Assembly (NCBI GenBank): GCA_026419705.1
Contig: JANZYY010000413.1
Coordinates: 1-5,006, forward strand
DNA: 5,006 bases
Origin: Fischerella sp.
Lineage (GTDB): Bacteria; Cyanobacteriota; Cyanobacteriia; Cyanobacteriales; Nostocaceae
Reading direction: 5' to 3'
Each line of letters begins with the position of its first letter. Position 1 is the first letter of the stretch. A program made the translations under genes and the position numbers. The notes under the pieces are model-generated. The model had not been told where the DNA came from and did no database searches. It saw only the letters and a program-made list of their open reading frames with translations. Of this stretch, positions 1 through 4,994 are shown piece by piece.

Positions 1-19
1 AGATGTGTATAAGAGACAG
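1..19 (+). other. Nextera/Tn5 mosaic-end sequencing adapter (artefact)
   Basis: The first 19 bases are AGATGTGTATAAGAGACAG, exactly the Tn5 mosaic-end sequence used in Nextera tagmentation libraries. It reads inward, as it would at the left end of a tagmented fragment. It is not part of the organism's DNA, and it interrupts ftrC after codon 87. Any translation that continues below position 20 is spurious. Confidence 0.98.
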
Positions 20-281
20 CTTTACGTTCCCGCATTGGTACGCAGGGACAGTTCCAATAAGCAGCGTTCACCTCAGCTTCTTTGTCTTCGTAGTGACGAC
101 AGGGACATAAAGGAGCTCCCAGTTCATCTTTGTGTTTGGCGAGTCCTTCGATTACTACTGCGGTTACAGAAGGTTCAGAACAGAAGTATGTTCCAGTGCG
201 CTTAGCATATTGTTCAGAAAAATGCCGCATTGCTTCTAAGTTTTTATCGCTGGATTTTGAGTTTACTTCTGGCGAGATCAT
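20..281 (-). CDS. ftrC: Ferredoxin-thioredoxin reductase catalytic (beta) subunit, 3' truncated
   Basis: This is the catalytic chain of ferredoxin-thioredoxin reductase, which passes electrons from photosystem I-reduced ferredoxin through a [4Fe-4S] centre and an adjacent disulfide to thioredoxins, allowing light control of enzymes in the cytosol of cyanobacteria. The visible part is 87 residues of a protein usually near 115. Residues 59-64 read CPCRHY and residues 78-86 read CPCVPMRER. The 19-residue gap between the two CPC motifs matches the known family, in which C59, C78, C80 and a later Cys bind the cluster and C61 pairs with the last Cys of a CHC motif. That CHC motif should come right after residue 88 but is lost to the adapter. 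The ATG at 281 is the earliest possible ATG start, because an in-frame TGA lies five codons upstream; no clear Shine-Dalgarno is visible. The nearest upstream gene on the same strand is the DUF58 gene, 218 bp away. Confidence 0.95.
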
Positions 282-499
282 AGGGACTGCTACTCATAAT
301 TTACACATTTCTTTGCATTGTACCGCAGGCTGAGTGAGCTATTACTGGGGAGAATCCCCCTTTTATTAGCCGCTTCCAGTGACCTATATTTCCCCAAATA
401 TCTATCTATTCAACTTCCTGGGATCGCAGACAACAACAACCATAGTTGTTAACTTTTGTAATTTACAAGCATTGGAATTATGAATACATGAAATTTGAA
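282..499. other. Spacer between DUF58 gene and ftrC, with four small palindromes
   Basis: No gene is visible here. The spacer holds four short perfect dyads. They are GGGGA-GAA-TCCCC at 347-359, which is followed on the plus strand by C and TTTT; ATATTT-CCCC-AAATAT at 386-401; AACAAC-CATA-GTTGTT at 435-450; and TTGTAA-T-TTACAA at 456-468. The 435-450 stem lies about 50 bp past the DUF58 stop codon but lacks a U-tract on the minus strand, so it is a weak terminator candidate. The 456-468 dyad has the size of a small dimeric-regulator site, but I recognise no specific factor. Confidence 0.6.
317..345 (-). promoter_or_regulatory. Possible ftrC promoter
   Basis: On the minus strand a TACAAT hexamer (317-322) matches the -10 consensus at five of six positions and lies 35 bp before the ftrC start codon. 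At 17 bp spacing the -35 position (340-345) reads GTAATA, a poor match. This is a guess from position and -10 similarity only. Confidence 0.25.
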
Positions 500-1663
500 T
501 CAACTATGAACTAAAGCTTTTTGTAGTTGAGTTTCCAGTTTTTGTCCTGCTTGCAAAAAGATACCAGGATAATCTCTATTCACGACTACTTGTGCTTGTG
601 ATGCTTGCAGACTTTGCCACAATACCCAACGACTACCGACAGGAAGTGAACGGACAGTTAAGGGGTTTTGTGTCAGCCAAATTATGGGGTAGCTTGTGGG
701 AAGGGGATTAGTAGCATTTTCGTTAAAATTGGTTGCTGCCAAGGTTTCCATCATAGCGCGATCGCCTTTCACTAAACCAGTAGATGCTGTCCACAGTTGC
801 ACTTGCATTTGCTGTCGCTGTGCATAAAAATACAGTGAAGCTGCGGCAATCACTGCTTGTTCAAAATTGGGTTCTTCCCAGTTGGCGCTGCTATCAAGGG
901 CGATGACCGTTTCGCTGCCAGCGGTAACAATTTCTAAATCACGCACTCGTAATTCCCCGTAGCGGGCGCTAGTGTGCCAGTGAATGAGGCGCATAGGATC
1001 GCCAATGCGGTAAGGACGCAGCGCTCGCAGGAGTCCTTCATTACCCGTTTGCAAAGGTTGACGACGGCGATCGCTATTCAGACTTTCATCTTGCCCAATT
1101 TTATCAATCAGGGGACAGCTAGCCAGAGGTAAGACTGGAGGATATACAATCGCCCTTGCTGCACACTCCCGCTGGCGGCGACACCAAAACAATCCCAAGG
1201 GCGCAGCACTTACGAGTTCGACTGTATGCCAGCGATACACACCCCGTCGTTGGGTAGGATAGTAGTACACCCAATGGTAACTTTTTTGGGCTGGAATAGT
1301 TTCTATAGCCTGTTGTTGTGGTTTTCCCAAAACAAAGGGAACTATATCTGCAACTTGCAACAAGTTCACAGCTTGCTTAGTAGGATTGACGATTTCTAAT
1401 TCAACCTTTAAATCATCCCCAGCCGTGACTGACTCGATGGGACGGCGATTGACAACTAAACCAAACAGCGATCGCGGTGGTAAAAAAGATGCTATAACCA
1501 ATAAAGCAAAACTGATCCCACTAATTACATAAAGCCAGCCAGCCATCGTATTGATAGCAGCCCCAAAAAAACAAATAGCAATTCCCATCAGTACCCAACC
1601 ACTGTATGCAGGGGTAGAGGCATGGATTTCTAGCCAAGTGGTAATGCTTTTGATAATTTTCAT
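500..1663 (-). CDS. DUF58 domain-containing membrane-anchored protein
   Basis: The product is a 387-residue protein of the DUF58 family. Many family members have a von Willebrand A-like fold and are coded beside MoxR AAA+ ATPases, but the biochemical role is unsettled. Two hydrophobic segments near residues 22-40 and 42-61 should form a membrane hairpin. A beta-rich middle part (about 65-180) follows, then the signature at 207-241, which includes GNEG, RPYRIGDPMR, IHWHTSAR and LRVRD. The VWA-like strand at 253-260 reads VIALDSSA. It keeps the first Asp (D257) and Ser of a DxSxS metal site but has Asn where the second Ser would be, so metal binding is doubtful. The ATG at 1663 is preferred; the reading frame extends to a TTG at 1720, but the added 19 residues are polar, low-complexity and unlike the family start. 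AAAGG sits only one base from the ATG, too close for a normal ribosome site. No MoxR gene lies in the window. Three HIP1 octamers fall inside the gene. Confidence 0.9.
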   Translation of the reverse strand: MKIIKSITTWLEIHASTPAYSGWVLMGIAICFFGAAINTMAGWLYVISGISFALLVIASFLPPRSLFGLVVNRRPIESVTAGDDLKVELEIVNPTKQAVNLLQVADIVPFVLGKPQQQAIETIPAQKSYHWVYYYPTQRRGVYRWHTVELVSAAPLGLFWCRRQRECAARAIVYPPVLPLASCPLIDKIGQDESLNSDRRRQPLQTGNEGLLRALRPYRIGDPMRLIHWHTSARYGELRVRDLEIVTAGSETVIALDSSANWEEPNFEQAVIAAASLYFYAQRQQMQVQLWTASTGLVKGDRAMMETLAATNFNENATNPLPTSYPIIWLTQNPLTVRSLPVGSRWVLWQSLQASQAQVVVNRDYPGIFLQAGQKLETQLQKALVHS

Positions 1664-1793
1664 GCCTTTGTTTTTTGTTGTTTTTTGGTTGCTGTTTATT
1701 GGTCGAAAAACTCCAAACAACTAACAACTTATTTTTAACCTACCAATGTCCAAAATTCACATTACCTAAGGATTTTCCTGAAAAAATAATTTT

Positions 1794-1822
1794 TTAACCA
1801 CTAAGACACCAAGACACGAAGG
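1794..1822 (+). repeat. Octamer-repeat element (NAAGACAC), copy 1
   Basis: After a leading TTAACCAC come two NAAGACAC octamers (TAAGACAC, CAAGACAC) and a final GAAGG. The 27 bases from 1795 match the reverse complement of 4584-4610 at 24 positions, so the two are copies of one dispersed element. Similar short tandem octamer or heptamer elements are common in spacers of filamentous cyanobacteria. Function is unknown. Confidence 0.7.
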
Positions 1823-1904
1823 TAAGGCGAATGAAGATAAACCTGTCTTGTCTGGTCAGCAAGATCTGTATCGTTCTGAAGTTACTTACGAGAGCTAAGC
1901 TGAT

Positions 1905-1925
1905 AAAAAACGTTGTATATTAACG
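1905..1925 (-). terminator. Weak terminator candidate after DUF5331-like gene
   Basis: On the minus strand a short CGTT/AACG stem (1911-1925) with a 7-base loop is followed at once by TTTTTT (1905-1910), about 40 bp past the stop codon of the DUF5331-like gene. The U-tract is good, but a 4 bp stem is marginal, so the call rests mostly on position. Confidence 0.3.
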
Positions 1926-1963
1926 ATAAATTAGTGATGTGATGCACCCGGTCGGAAGAATAT

Positions 1964-2920
1964 TTATGAGGAGCTAAAAATAGCTTCGTCTTTATCCCAG
2001 CGAGTACCCTGACAAAAGCCATCTACCCATGAAGCGAGTTTACAAGCTTTATTTGCAGGTGCTAAATTAAGCGGGTATTTAAAGTTTGTCTGTGGTATGG
2101 TTGCGGGCCTACCTTGGTTCTCGACATCACTAGCAACGATTACAGGTGGTAAAGGCTGTTTTTCACCTTCTATCTTGCTGGCAAACACTAACGATGCCAC
2201 AGGTTTGCTATTGTTTTCAGTTGTAGGAATCGCTGCTGGTGCTAGTATCGGCTTGCTGTTATTTTCTGGCTTGTGAATCACTGCTAGTACAGGCGCAGAC
2301 TTGCCGTTGCTTTCAGCTGTTTTAATTAATGTTAGCAATGGTGTAGGTTTACTTTTGCTTTCTGAGTTGTGAATTACTGCGATTGTTGGTACAGACTGGC
2401 TGTGATTTTCTACTTCGGTAGTAGCTTTACTCCCAATCAACGATTTGTTGTTGGTTGTGTTACGTCTGACAACAACTCTGTCAGTTTTTAAATGTCTTTC
2501 AGACAGGTGCAAACTTGATGATGAAAGTGCAGTTTGAGGGATAGGATTAGCTTTCCCGTTAGCTTGTTTTTCGGGAAGTATCTTATTTAAATGAGAGTAG
2601 GTTTGATTTTGATCCGCATCTGCAGCATAATTATCTTGATTATCTTCTTCAATTAAATGCAAGTTTTCTTCAGGATTGAAATTAAGACCTAATGCTGCAA
2701 CTATTTGGTCGGGATTGTTATTCAGTTCCGAAAGCAAAGAAAGAATCTGGTCCAGCTGGGGTTCTAAAACTGACAGAGTTGCCAAAATAAAACCAGAGGA
2801 AGGTCGGCGTTGACCATCATAGGTTCCCCATATTCGCATCTTTACCAACCAGGGACGATTTTTATAGTAGTATTCCACCCACTTTAGTTTTAAAGATTCA
2901 CGTAGCTGCTGAATATTCAT
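1964..2920 (-). CDS. DUF5331-like cyanobacterial protein with 16-residue tandem-repeat tail
   Basis: The product is 318 residues with no known function. Residues 1-85 form the only conserved-looking part (basic and aromatic; WVEYYYKNRPWLVKMRIWGT at 14-33, then a helical stretch with SSGFILATLSVLEP). From memory this resembles the N-terminal domain of cyanobacterial DUF5331 proteins. Residues 86-168 are polar and probably disordered. Residues 169-264 are six imperfect 16-residue repeats, roughly xxENNSKPxPxLAxIx, with a seventh partial copy to about 277. A short C-terminal block (279-318) with two Cys and WVDGFCQGTRWDKDEA follows. No signal peptide or membrane segment is seen. The ATG at 2920 is chosen because it opens the conserved domain and has GAG seven bases upstream; an in-frame ATG at 2962 would add 14 residues. 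The ferredoxin gene ends 63 bp upstream on the same strand, so co-transcription is likely. Confidence 0.75.
   Translation of the reverse strand: MNIQQLRESLKLKWVEYYYKNRPWLVKMRIWGTYDGQRRPSSGFILATLSVLEPQLDQILSLLSELNNNPDQIVAALGLNFNPEENLHLIEEDNQDNYAADADQNQTYSHLNKILPEKQANGKANPIPQTALSSSSLHLSERHLKTDRVVVRRNTTNNKSLIGSKATTEVENHSQSVPTIAVIHNSESKSKPTPLLTLIKTAESNGKSAPVLAVIHKPENNSKPILAPAAIPTTENNSKPVASLVFASKIEGEKQPLPPVIVASDVENQGRPATIPQTNFKYPLNLAPANKACKLASWVDGFCQGTRWDKDEAIFSSS
2090..2416 (-). repeat. 48 bp in-frame tandem repeat coding for 16-residue units
   Basis: Six contiguous 48 bp units (2129-2416) plus a partial seventh (to 2090) encode residues 169-277 of the DUF5331-like protein. The best-kept positions in each unit are Glu at 3, Asn/Ser at 4, Lys at 7, Pro at 8 and a hydrophobic run at 11-15. 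For example, one unit ends ENNSKPILAPAAIP and the next begins TTENNSKP. Similarity is visible in the DNA as well as the protein, which points to growth by unit duplication followed by divergence. No indel breaks the 48 bp register across the six full units. Confidence 0.85.
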
Positions 2921-2983
2921 CGGATATCTCGCTTCAGTCAACAAGAGTGTAGACCTCTCCATAAGCTTTAATGGACACGGGTC

Positions 2984-3313
2984 TTATCCTTGCGGATGAA
3001 ACCGATAATAGAGCATCTCTGTAACTCTTTGATTGTTGAGTAGATGCTTTTCAACTACCAGAGGTACTTCGCTGGGATGGACGCCACTATACCAAACCAT
3101 ATCTGGTAGCACCAGTACCATCGGTCCATTACCACATTGTCCCAAACAGCTACTACCTATTACCGTCACTTCAGGGATAGATATCGCTTCAAAAGCTAGT
3201 AATACTTCAGCAGCGCCTTGCTTGCGACAAGTGCGATTTTGGCAGACGCGGACGCATCGAGGATAAACAGGAGGTGTTACGGGTGAGTTTGATGATTTAG
3301 AAATACCGTTCAT
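2984..3313 (-). CDS. Thioredoxin-like (2Fe-2S) ferredoxin domain protein
   Basis: The product is 109 residues and belongs to the thioredoxin-fold [2Fe-2S] ferredoxins, related to the NuoE/HoxE cluster domain and distinct from plant-type ferredoxins. The expected four ligands are visible as C24-x4-C29 and C56-x3-C60 in the context VRVCQNRTCRKQG and SSCLGQCGNGP. The C-terminal WYSGVHPSEVPLVVEKHL is typical of the family. An extra Cys at 20 is probably not a ligand. It is likely a soluble one-electron carrier, but partners are unknown. The ATG at 3313 has AAGGA ten bases upstream. An ATG at 3320 in another frame would give only a 7-codon reading frame overlapping the start. The gene follows cysK by 71 bp, and the DUF5331-like gene follows it, so a shared transcript is plausible. 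A link to cysteine supply for Fe-S clusters is only inference. Confidence 0.88.
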   Translation of the reverse strand: MNGISKSSNSPVTPPVYPRCVRVCQNRTCRKQGAAEVLLAFEAISIPEVTVIGSSCLGQCGNGPMVLVLPDMVWYSGVHPSEVPLVVEKHLLNNQRVTEMLYYRFHPQG

Positions 3314-3330
3314 TTGTCATTTGTCCTTGG

Positions 3331-3384
3331 TCATTGGTCATTAGCTATTGGTAAAACAAATGACCATTGACTAATGACCAATAA
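3331..3384. repeat. Inverted repeat of TCATTGG/TCATTAG heptamers between cysK and ferredoxin gene
   Basis: ATTGGTCATTAG (3333-3344) is the exact reverse complement of CTAATGACCAAT (3371-3382). Pairing extends with a few mismatches over roughly 3331-3384, nearly filling the 71 bp spacer. The arms are built from heptamers such as TCATTGG and TCATTAG, like short repeats seen in many spacers of Nostoc-type genomes. On the transcript the hairpin begins directly after the cysK stop and ends just before the AAGGA ribosome site of the ferredoxin gene. It has no U-tract, so it looks more like an mRNA processing or stability element, or a mobile short repeat, than an intrinsic terminator. Confidence 0.8.
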
Positions 3385-4359
3385 CTATTCTGGTGAAAGT
3401 CCTTTTGATTGTAGCCATTCACGGTTAAAGATACGTGACTGGTAACGGGAACCGCTATCACACAAAATAGTAACAATAGTATGTCCTGGTCCCATTTGTT
3501 TTGCTAAAGCAACAGCGGCGGCGACGTTGATTCCTGTAGAACCGCCCATAAACAAACCGTCTTTCCGCAACAGTTGATAAACTACCCGTAGGGCTTCTCG
3601 ATCGTGTATCTGAATAGCATCGTCAGCTGGTGCACCTTCCATGTTTGCAGTGATACGGCTATTACCGATGCCTTCAGTGATGGAATTGCCCTCTATTTTG
3701 ATTTCACCAGTTTTGATGTAACTGTATAAACCACTACCCATTGGGTCGGCAACTACGCATTTAATCTCTGGATTCTTTTCTTTCAGAAACATCGACACAC
3801 CTGCATATGTGCCGCCAGTTCCGGTTGATGTCACCCAAGCATCAATTTTACCGTCTGTTTGCGCCCAAATTTCCGGCCCTGTAGTTTCGTAGTGGGCTTG
3901 ACGGTTTGCCAAGTTATCAAACTGATTTGCCCAAATGGCATTTTCCATCTCAGCAGCGATTCTACCGGATAGCTTGACGTAATTGTTGGGGTCTTTATAA
4001 GGTACAGCAGGTACGAGACGAACTTCTGCACCTAATACCCTTAGGGCATCTATCTTTTCTTGAGACTGGGTATCAGGAATAATAATCAAGCATTTGTAAC
4101 CTTTAGCATTGCAAATATGTGCCAGTCCAATACCAGTATTGCCAGCTGTTCCTTCTACAACAGTACCACCCGGTTTAATCAAGCCTTTTTTTTCCGCATC
4201 TTGAATAATATAAAGTGCCGCGCGGTCTTTGACGGAACCACCAGGATTGAGAAATTCTGCTTTACCAAGAATTTCGCAGCCAGTTTCTTCGCTAAAGCTG
4301 TTTAACCGAATTAATGGGGTGTTACCAACAGTTCCTACAAAGCCGTTCTTGATATCCAT
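3385..4359 (-). CDS. cysK: Cysteine synthase A family (O-acetylserine sulfhydrylase), PLP enzyme
   Basis: This 324-residue protein is a fold-type II PLP enzyme expected to make L-cysteine and acetate from O-acetylserine and sulfide in the cytosol, the last step of sulfate assimilation. The start GFVGTVGNTPLIRLN is canonical. K44 in NPGGSVKDRA is the PLP lysine, STGTGGTYAG (178-187) is the phosphate-binding loop, GGSTG (272-276) follows, and the pyridine-nitrogen serine is probably in CDSGSRY (300-306). The substrate loop at 71-76 is TAGNTG where classical CysK has TSGNTG. Together with the VPYKDPNNYV stretch at 119-128, this suggests a divergent subgroup, so exact substrate preference is uncertain. 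The length is normal. The ATG at 4359 has AGG about ten bases upstream. It is probably the first gene of a transcript that continues into the ferredoxin and DUF5331-like genes. Confidence 0.9.
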   Translation of the reverse strand: MDIKNGFVGTVGNTPLIRLNSFSEETGCEILGKAEFLNPGGSVKDRAALYIIQDAEKKGLIKPGGTVVEGTAGNTGIGLAHICNAKGYKCLIIIPDTQSQEKIDALRVLGAEVRLVPAVPYKDPNNYVKLSGRIAAEMENAIWANQFDNLANRQAHYETTGPEIWAQTDGKIDAWVTSTGTGGTYAGVSMFLKEKNPEIKCVVADPMGSGLYSYIKTGEIKIEGNSITEGIGNSRITANMEGAPADDAIQIHDREALRVVYQLLRKDGLFMGGSTGINVAAAVALAKQMGPGHTIVTILCDSGSRYQSRIFNREWLQSKGLSPE

Positions 4360-4392
4360 TTGAAATTTACCTATTTTCTTCTTATAAAAATT

Positions 4393-4410
4393 CTTACCTA
4401 TAGCAGTAAG
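4393..4410. promoter_or_regulatory. CTTAC-N8-GTAAG dyad upstream of cysK
   Basis: A perfect 5 bp inverted repeat with an 8-base spacer lies 34-51 bp before the cysK start codon, near where transcription would start if the promoter at 4414-4442 is real. The geometry could suit a dimeric regulator. It is not the NtcA consensus, which has GTA and TAC in the opposite order. On the minus strand it is followed by AATTTTT, so a weak attenuator-like hairpin is the other reading. Confidence 0.25.
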
Positions 4411-4413
4411 GAG

Positions 4414-4442
4414 ATCTAAGCAGAATCGTTCCCTAAATTCAA
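4414..4442 (-). promoter_or_regulatory. Possible cysK promoter
   Basis: On the minus strand TTGAAT (4437-4442) is separated by 17 bp from TTAGAT (4414-4419), and the -10 hexamer is preceded by TGC, an extended -10. The hexamers match the sigma-70 consensus at four and three positions, so the call is weak and rests on spacing and location about 55 bp upstream of the start codon. Confidence 0.3.
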
Positions 4443-4479
4443 ATCATTGTTTGGATAATAATGTCTCTCAAACAAAACA

Positions 4480-4487
4480 GCGATCGC
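4480..4487. repeat. HIP1 octamer GCGATCGC in spacer
   Basis: HIP1 is the highly iterated palindrome of many cyanobacterial genomes. This copy is intergenic; three others lie in the DUF58 gene at 758-765, 1067-1074 and 1468-1475. They support the cyanobacterial assignment and have no gene-specific role that I can see. Confidence 0.9.
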
Positions 4488-4583
4488 CCCACCGCTAGAG
4501 CAATCGTCTAGATCTTATCAATTCCAAAAACCTATTAGCCTACCACAGCTAGTTTTAACTTTTCGCAGCTTTAATACACGATA

Positions 4584-4653
4584 CTTAGTGTCTTAGTGTC
4601 TTTGTGGTTAAAAAGACATTATTTTTCACAACCAAGACACTAACACACAAAGG
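4584..4653. repeat. Facing pair of octamer-repeat elements (NAAGACAC), copies 2 and 3
   Basis: The left arm (4584-4610) is TAACCAC followed by AAAGACAC, TAAGACAC and TAAG on the minus strand. The right arm (4627-4653) reads CAAGACAC, TAACACAC and AAAGG on the plus strand. They are inverted to each other around a 16-base AT-rich centre and can pair imperfectly into a hairpin, with a shared TTAGTGTCTT core. The left arm matches copy 1 at 1794-1822 in 24 of 27 bases. Such a facing pair resembles a small non-coding repetitive element. Confidence 0.7.
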
Positions 4654-4676
4654 CAATAACAAATTTCCACAAGATC

Positions 4677-4705
4677 GAAAATCTCACCTCCATAATGAAG
4701 GTGAG
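4677..4705 (-). terminator. Rho-independent terminator of the peroxiredoxin gene
   Basis: On the minus strand CTCACCTTC (4697-4705) pairs with GGAGGTGAG (4683-4691) through a 9 bp stem with one G-U pair and a 5-base ATTAT loop, followed by ATTTTC. It lies 19 bp past the peroxiredoxin stop codon, a normal place for an intrinsic terminator. It should separate the peroxiredoxin transcript from cysK. Confidence 0.75.
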
Positions 4706-4724
4706 GTTAGTTAATTAAGTAAAA

Positions 4725-4994
4725 TTACTTATTTGGTTGAGGGGTGATGCGCAGATAAGGTTTGATCTCCTGATATCCTTTGGGGAATTTCTCCTTCAGT
4801 ACTTCTGGATCTTTCAGTGAGGGAATGATAACGCAATCATCACCATCTTTCCAGTCAGCTGGTGTAGCAACGCTGTAATTATCGGTCAGTTGTAACGAAT
4901 CAATCACCCGTAGAATTTCATCAAAGTTGCGTCCGGTGCTGGGGGGATAAGTTAAAGTTAGACGCAGTTTCTTATTGGGGTCTATGATAAATAC
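4725..4994 (-). CDS. 1-Cys peroxiredoxin (Prx6-type), C-terminal 89 residues, 5' truncated
   Basis: Peroxiredoxins of this type reduce hydrogen peroxide and organic hydroperoxides using one peroxidatic cysteine. Only the C-terminal part is present, beginning VFIIDPNKKLRLTLTYP. NFDEILRVIDSLQLTD follows, then the C-terminal 1-cysPrx domain with ATPADWKDGDDCVIIPS and the ending GYQEIKPYLRITP, the latter being diagnostic of the Prx6 group. The full protein should be about 210 residues, so some 120 residues including the peroxidatic Cys motif lie beyond the window. The frame is open without a stop up to position 4994, where adapter sequence begins. A GTG at 4907 is internal and not the start. A Cys sits in the GDDCVIIPS segment; its role is not known to me. 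A terminator follows the stop codon. Confidence 0.93.
   Translation of the reverse strand, partial: VFIIDPNKKLRLTLTYPPSTGRNFDEILRVIDSLQLTDNYSVATPADWKDGDDCVIIPSLKDPEVLKEKFPKGYQEIKPYLRITPQPNK

Larger units (their letters stand above)
1664..1963. other. Spacer between DUF5331-like gene and DUF58 gene
   Basis: This AT-rich 300 bp stretch has no convincing reading frame. It holds an octamer-repeat copy (1794-1822), a 15 bp perfect A/T dyad of six A, TAA, six T (1781-1795), and a weak terminator candidate near 1905-1925. The DUF58 promoter presumably lies here, but I see no good -35/-10 pair. Confidence 0.6.
4360..4724. other. 365 bp spacer upstream of cysK
   Basis: No gene is visible in this stretch. 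From the peroxiredoxin side it holds a terminator (4677-4705), two facing octamer-repeat arms (4584-4653), a HIP1 octamer (4480-4487), a possible promoter (4414-4442) and a small dyad (4393-4410) before the cysK start. Confidence 0.7.

Noticed and set aside
5..333. Plus-strand reading frames at 5-205 and 130-333
   Set aside because: Both lie largely antisense to ftrC, whose minus-strand translation carries the family's CPC motifs. The first also begins inside adapter sequence.
347..364. Plus-strand terminator GGGGA-GAA-TCCCC followed by C and TTTT
   Set aside because: No plus-strand gene precedes it and the stem is only 5 bp. It is kept only as a palindrome in the spacer.
1521..1727. Second minus-strand frame overlapping the DUF58 start
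   Set aside because: It is an out-of-frame copy of the DUF58 N-terminal region with no independent support, and not evidence of a frameshift, since the DUF58 frame is intact.
3033..3266. Plus-strand reading frame antisense to the ferredoxin gene
   Set aside because: It has no recognisable domain or ribosome site, and the minus-strand frame shows the Cys ligand pattern of a known family.
3297..3320. Seven-codon reading frame (MTNERYF) overlapping the ferredoxin start
   Set aside because: Its ATG lies only three bases from AAGGA, too close for good initiation. It most likely arises by chance from the repeated ACAAATG.
3831..4305. Reading frames at 3831-4031 (minus) and 4060-4305 (plus) inside cysK
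   Set aside because: They are frame shadows of cysK, which is complete and has intact catalytic motifs.
1794..4653. CRISPR array or transposon ends from the AAGACAC repeats
   Set aside because: The repeats are too short, lack regular spacers, and there is no cas gene or transposase between or beside them.
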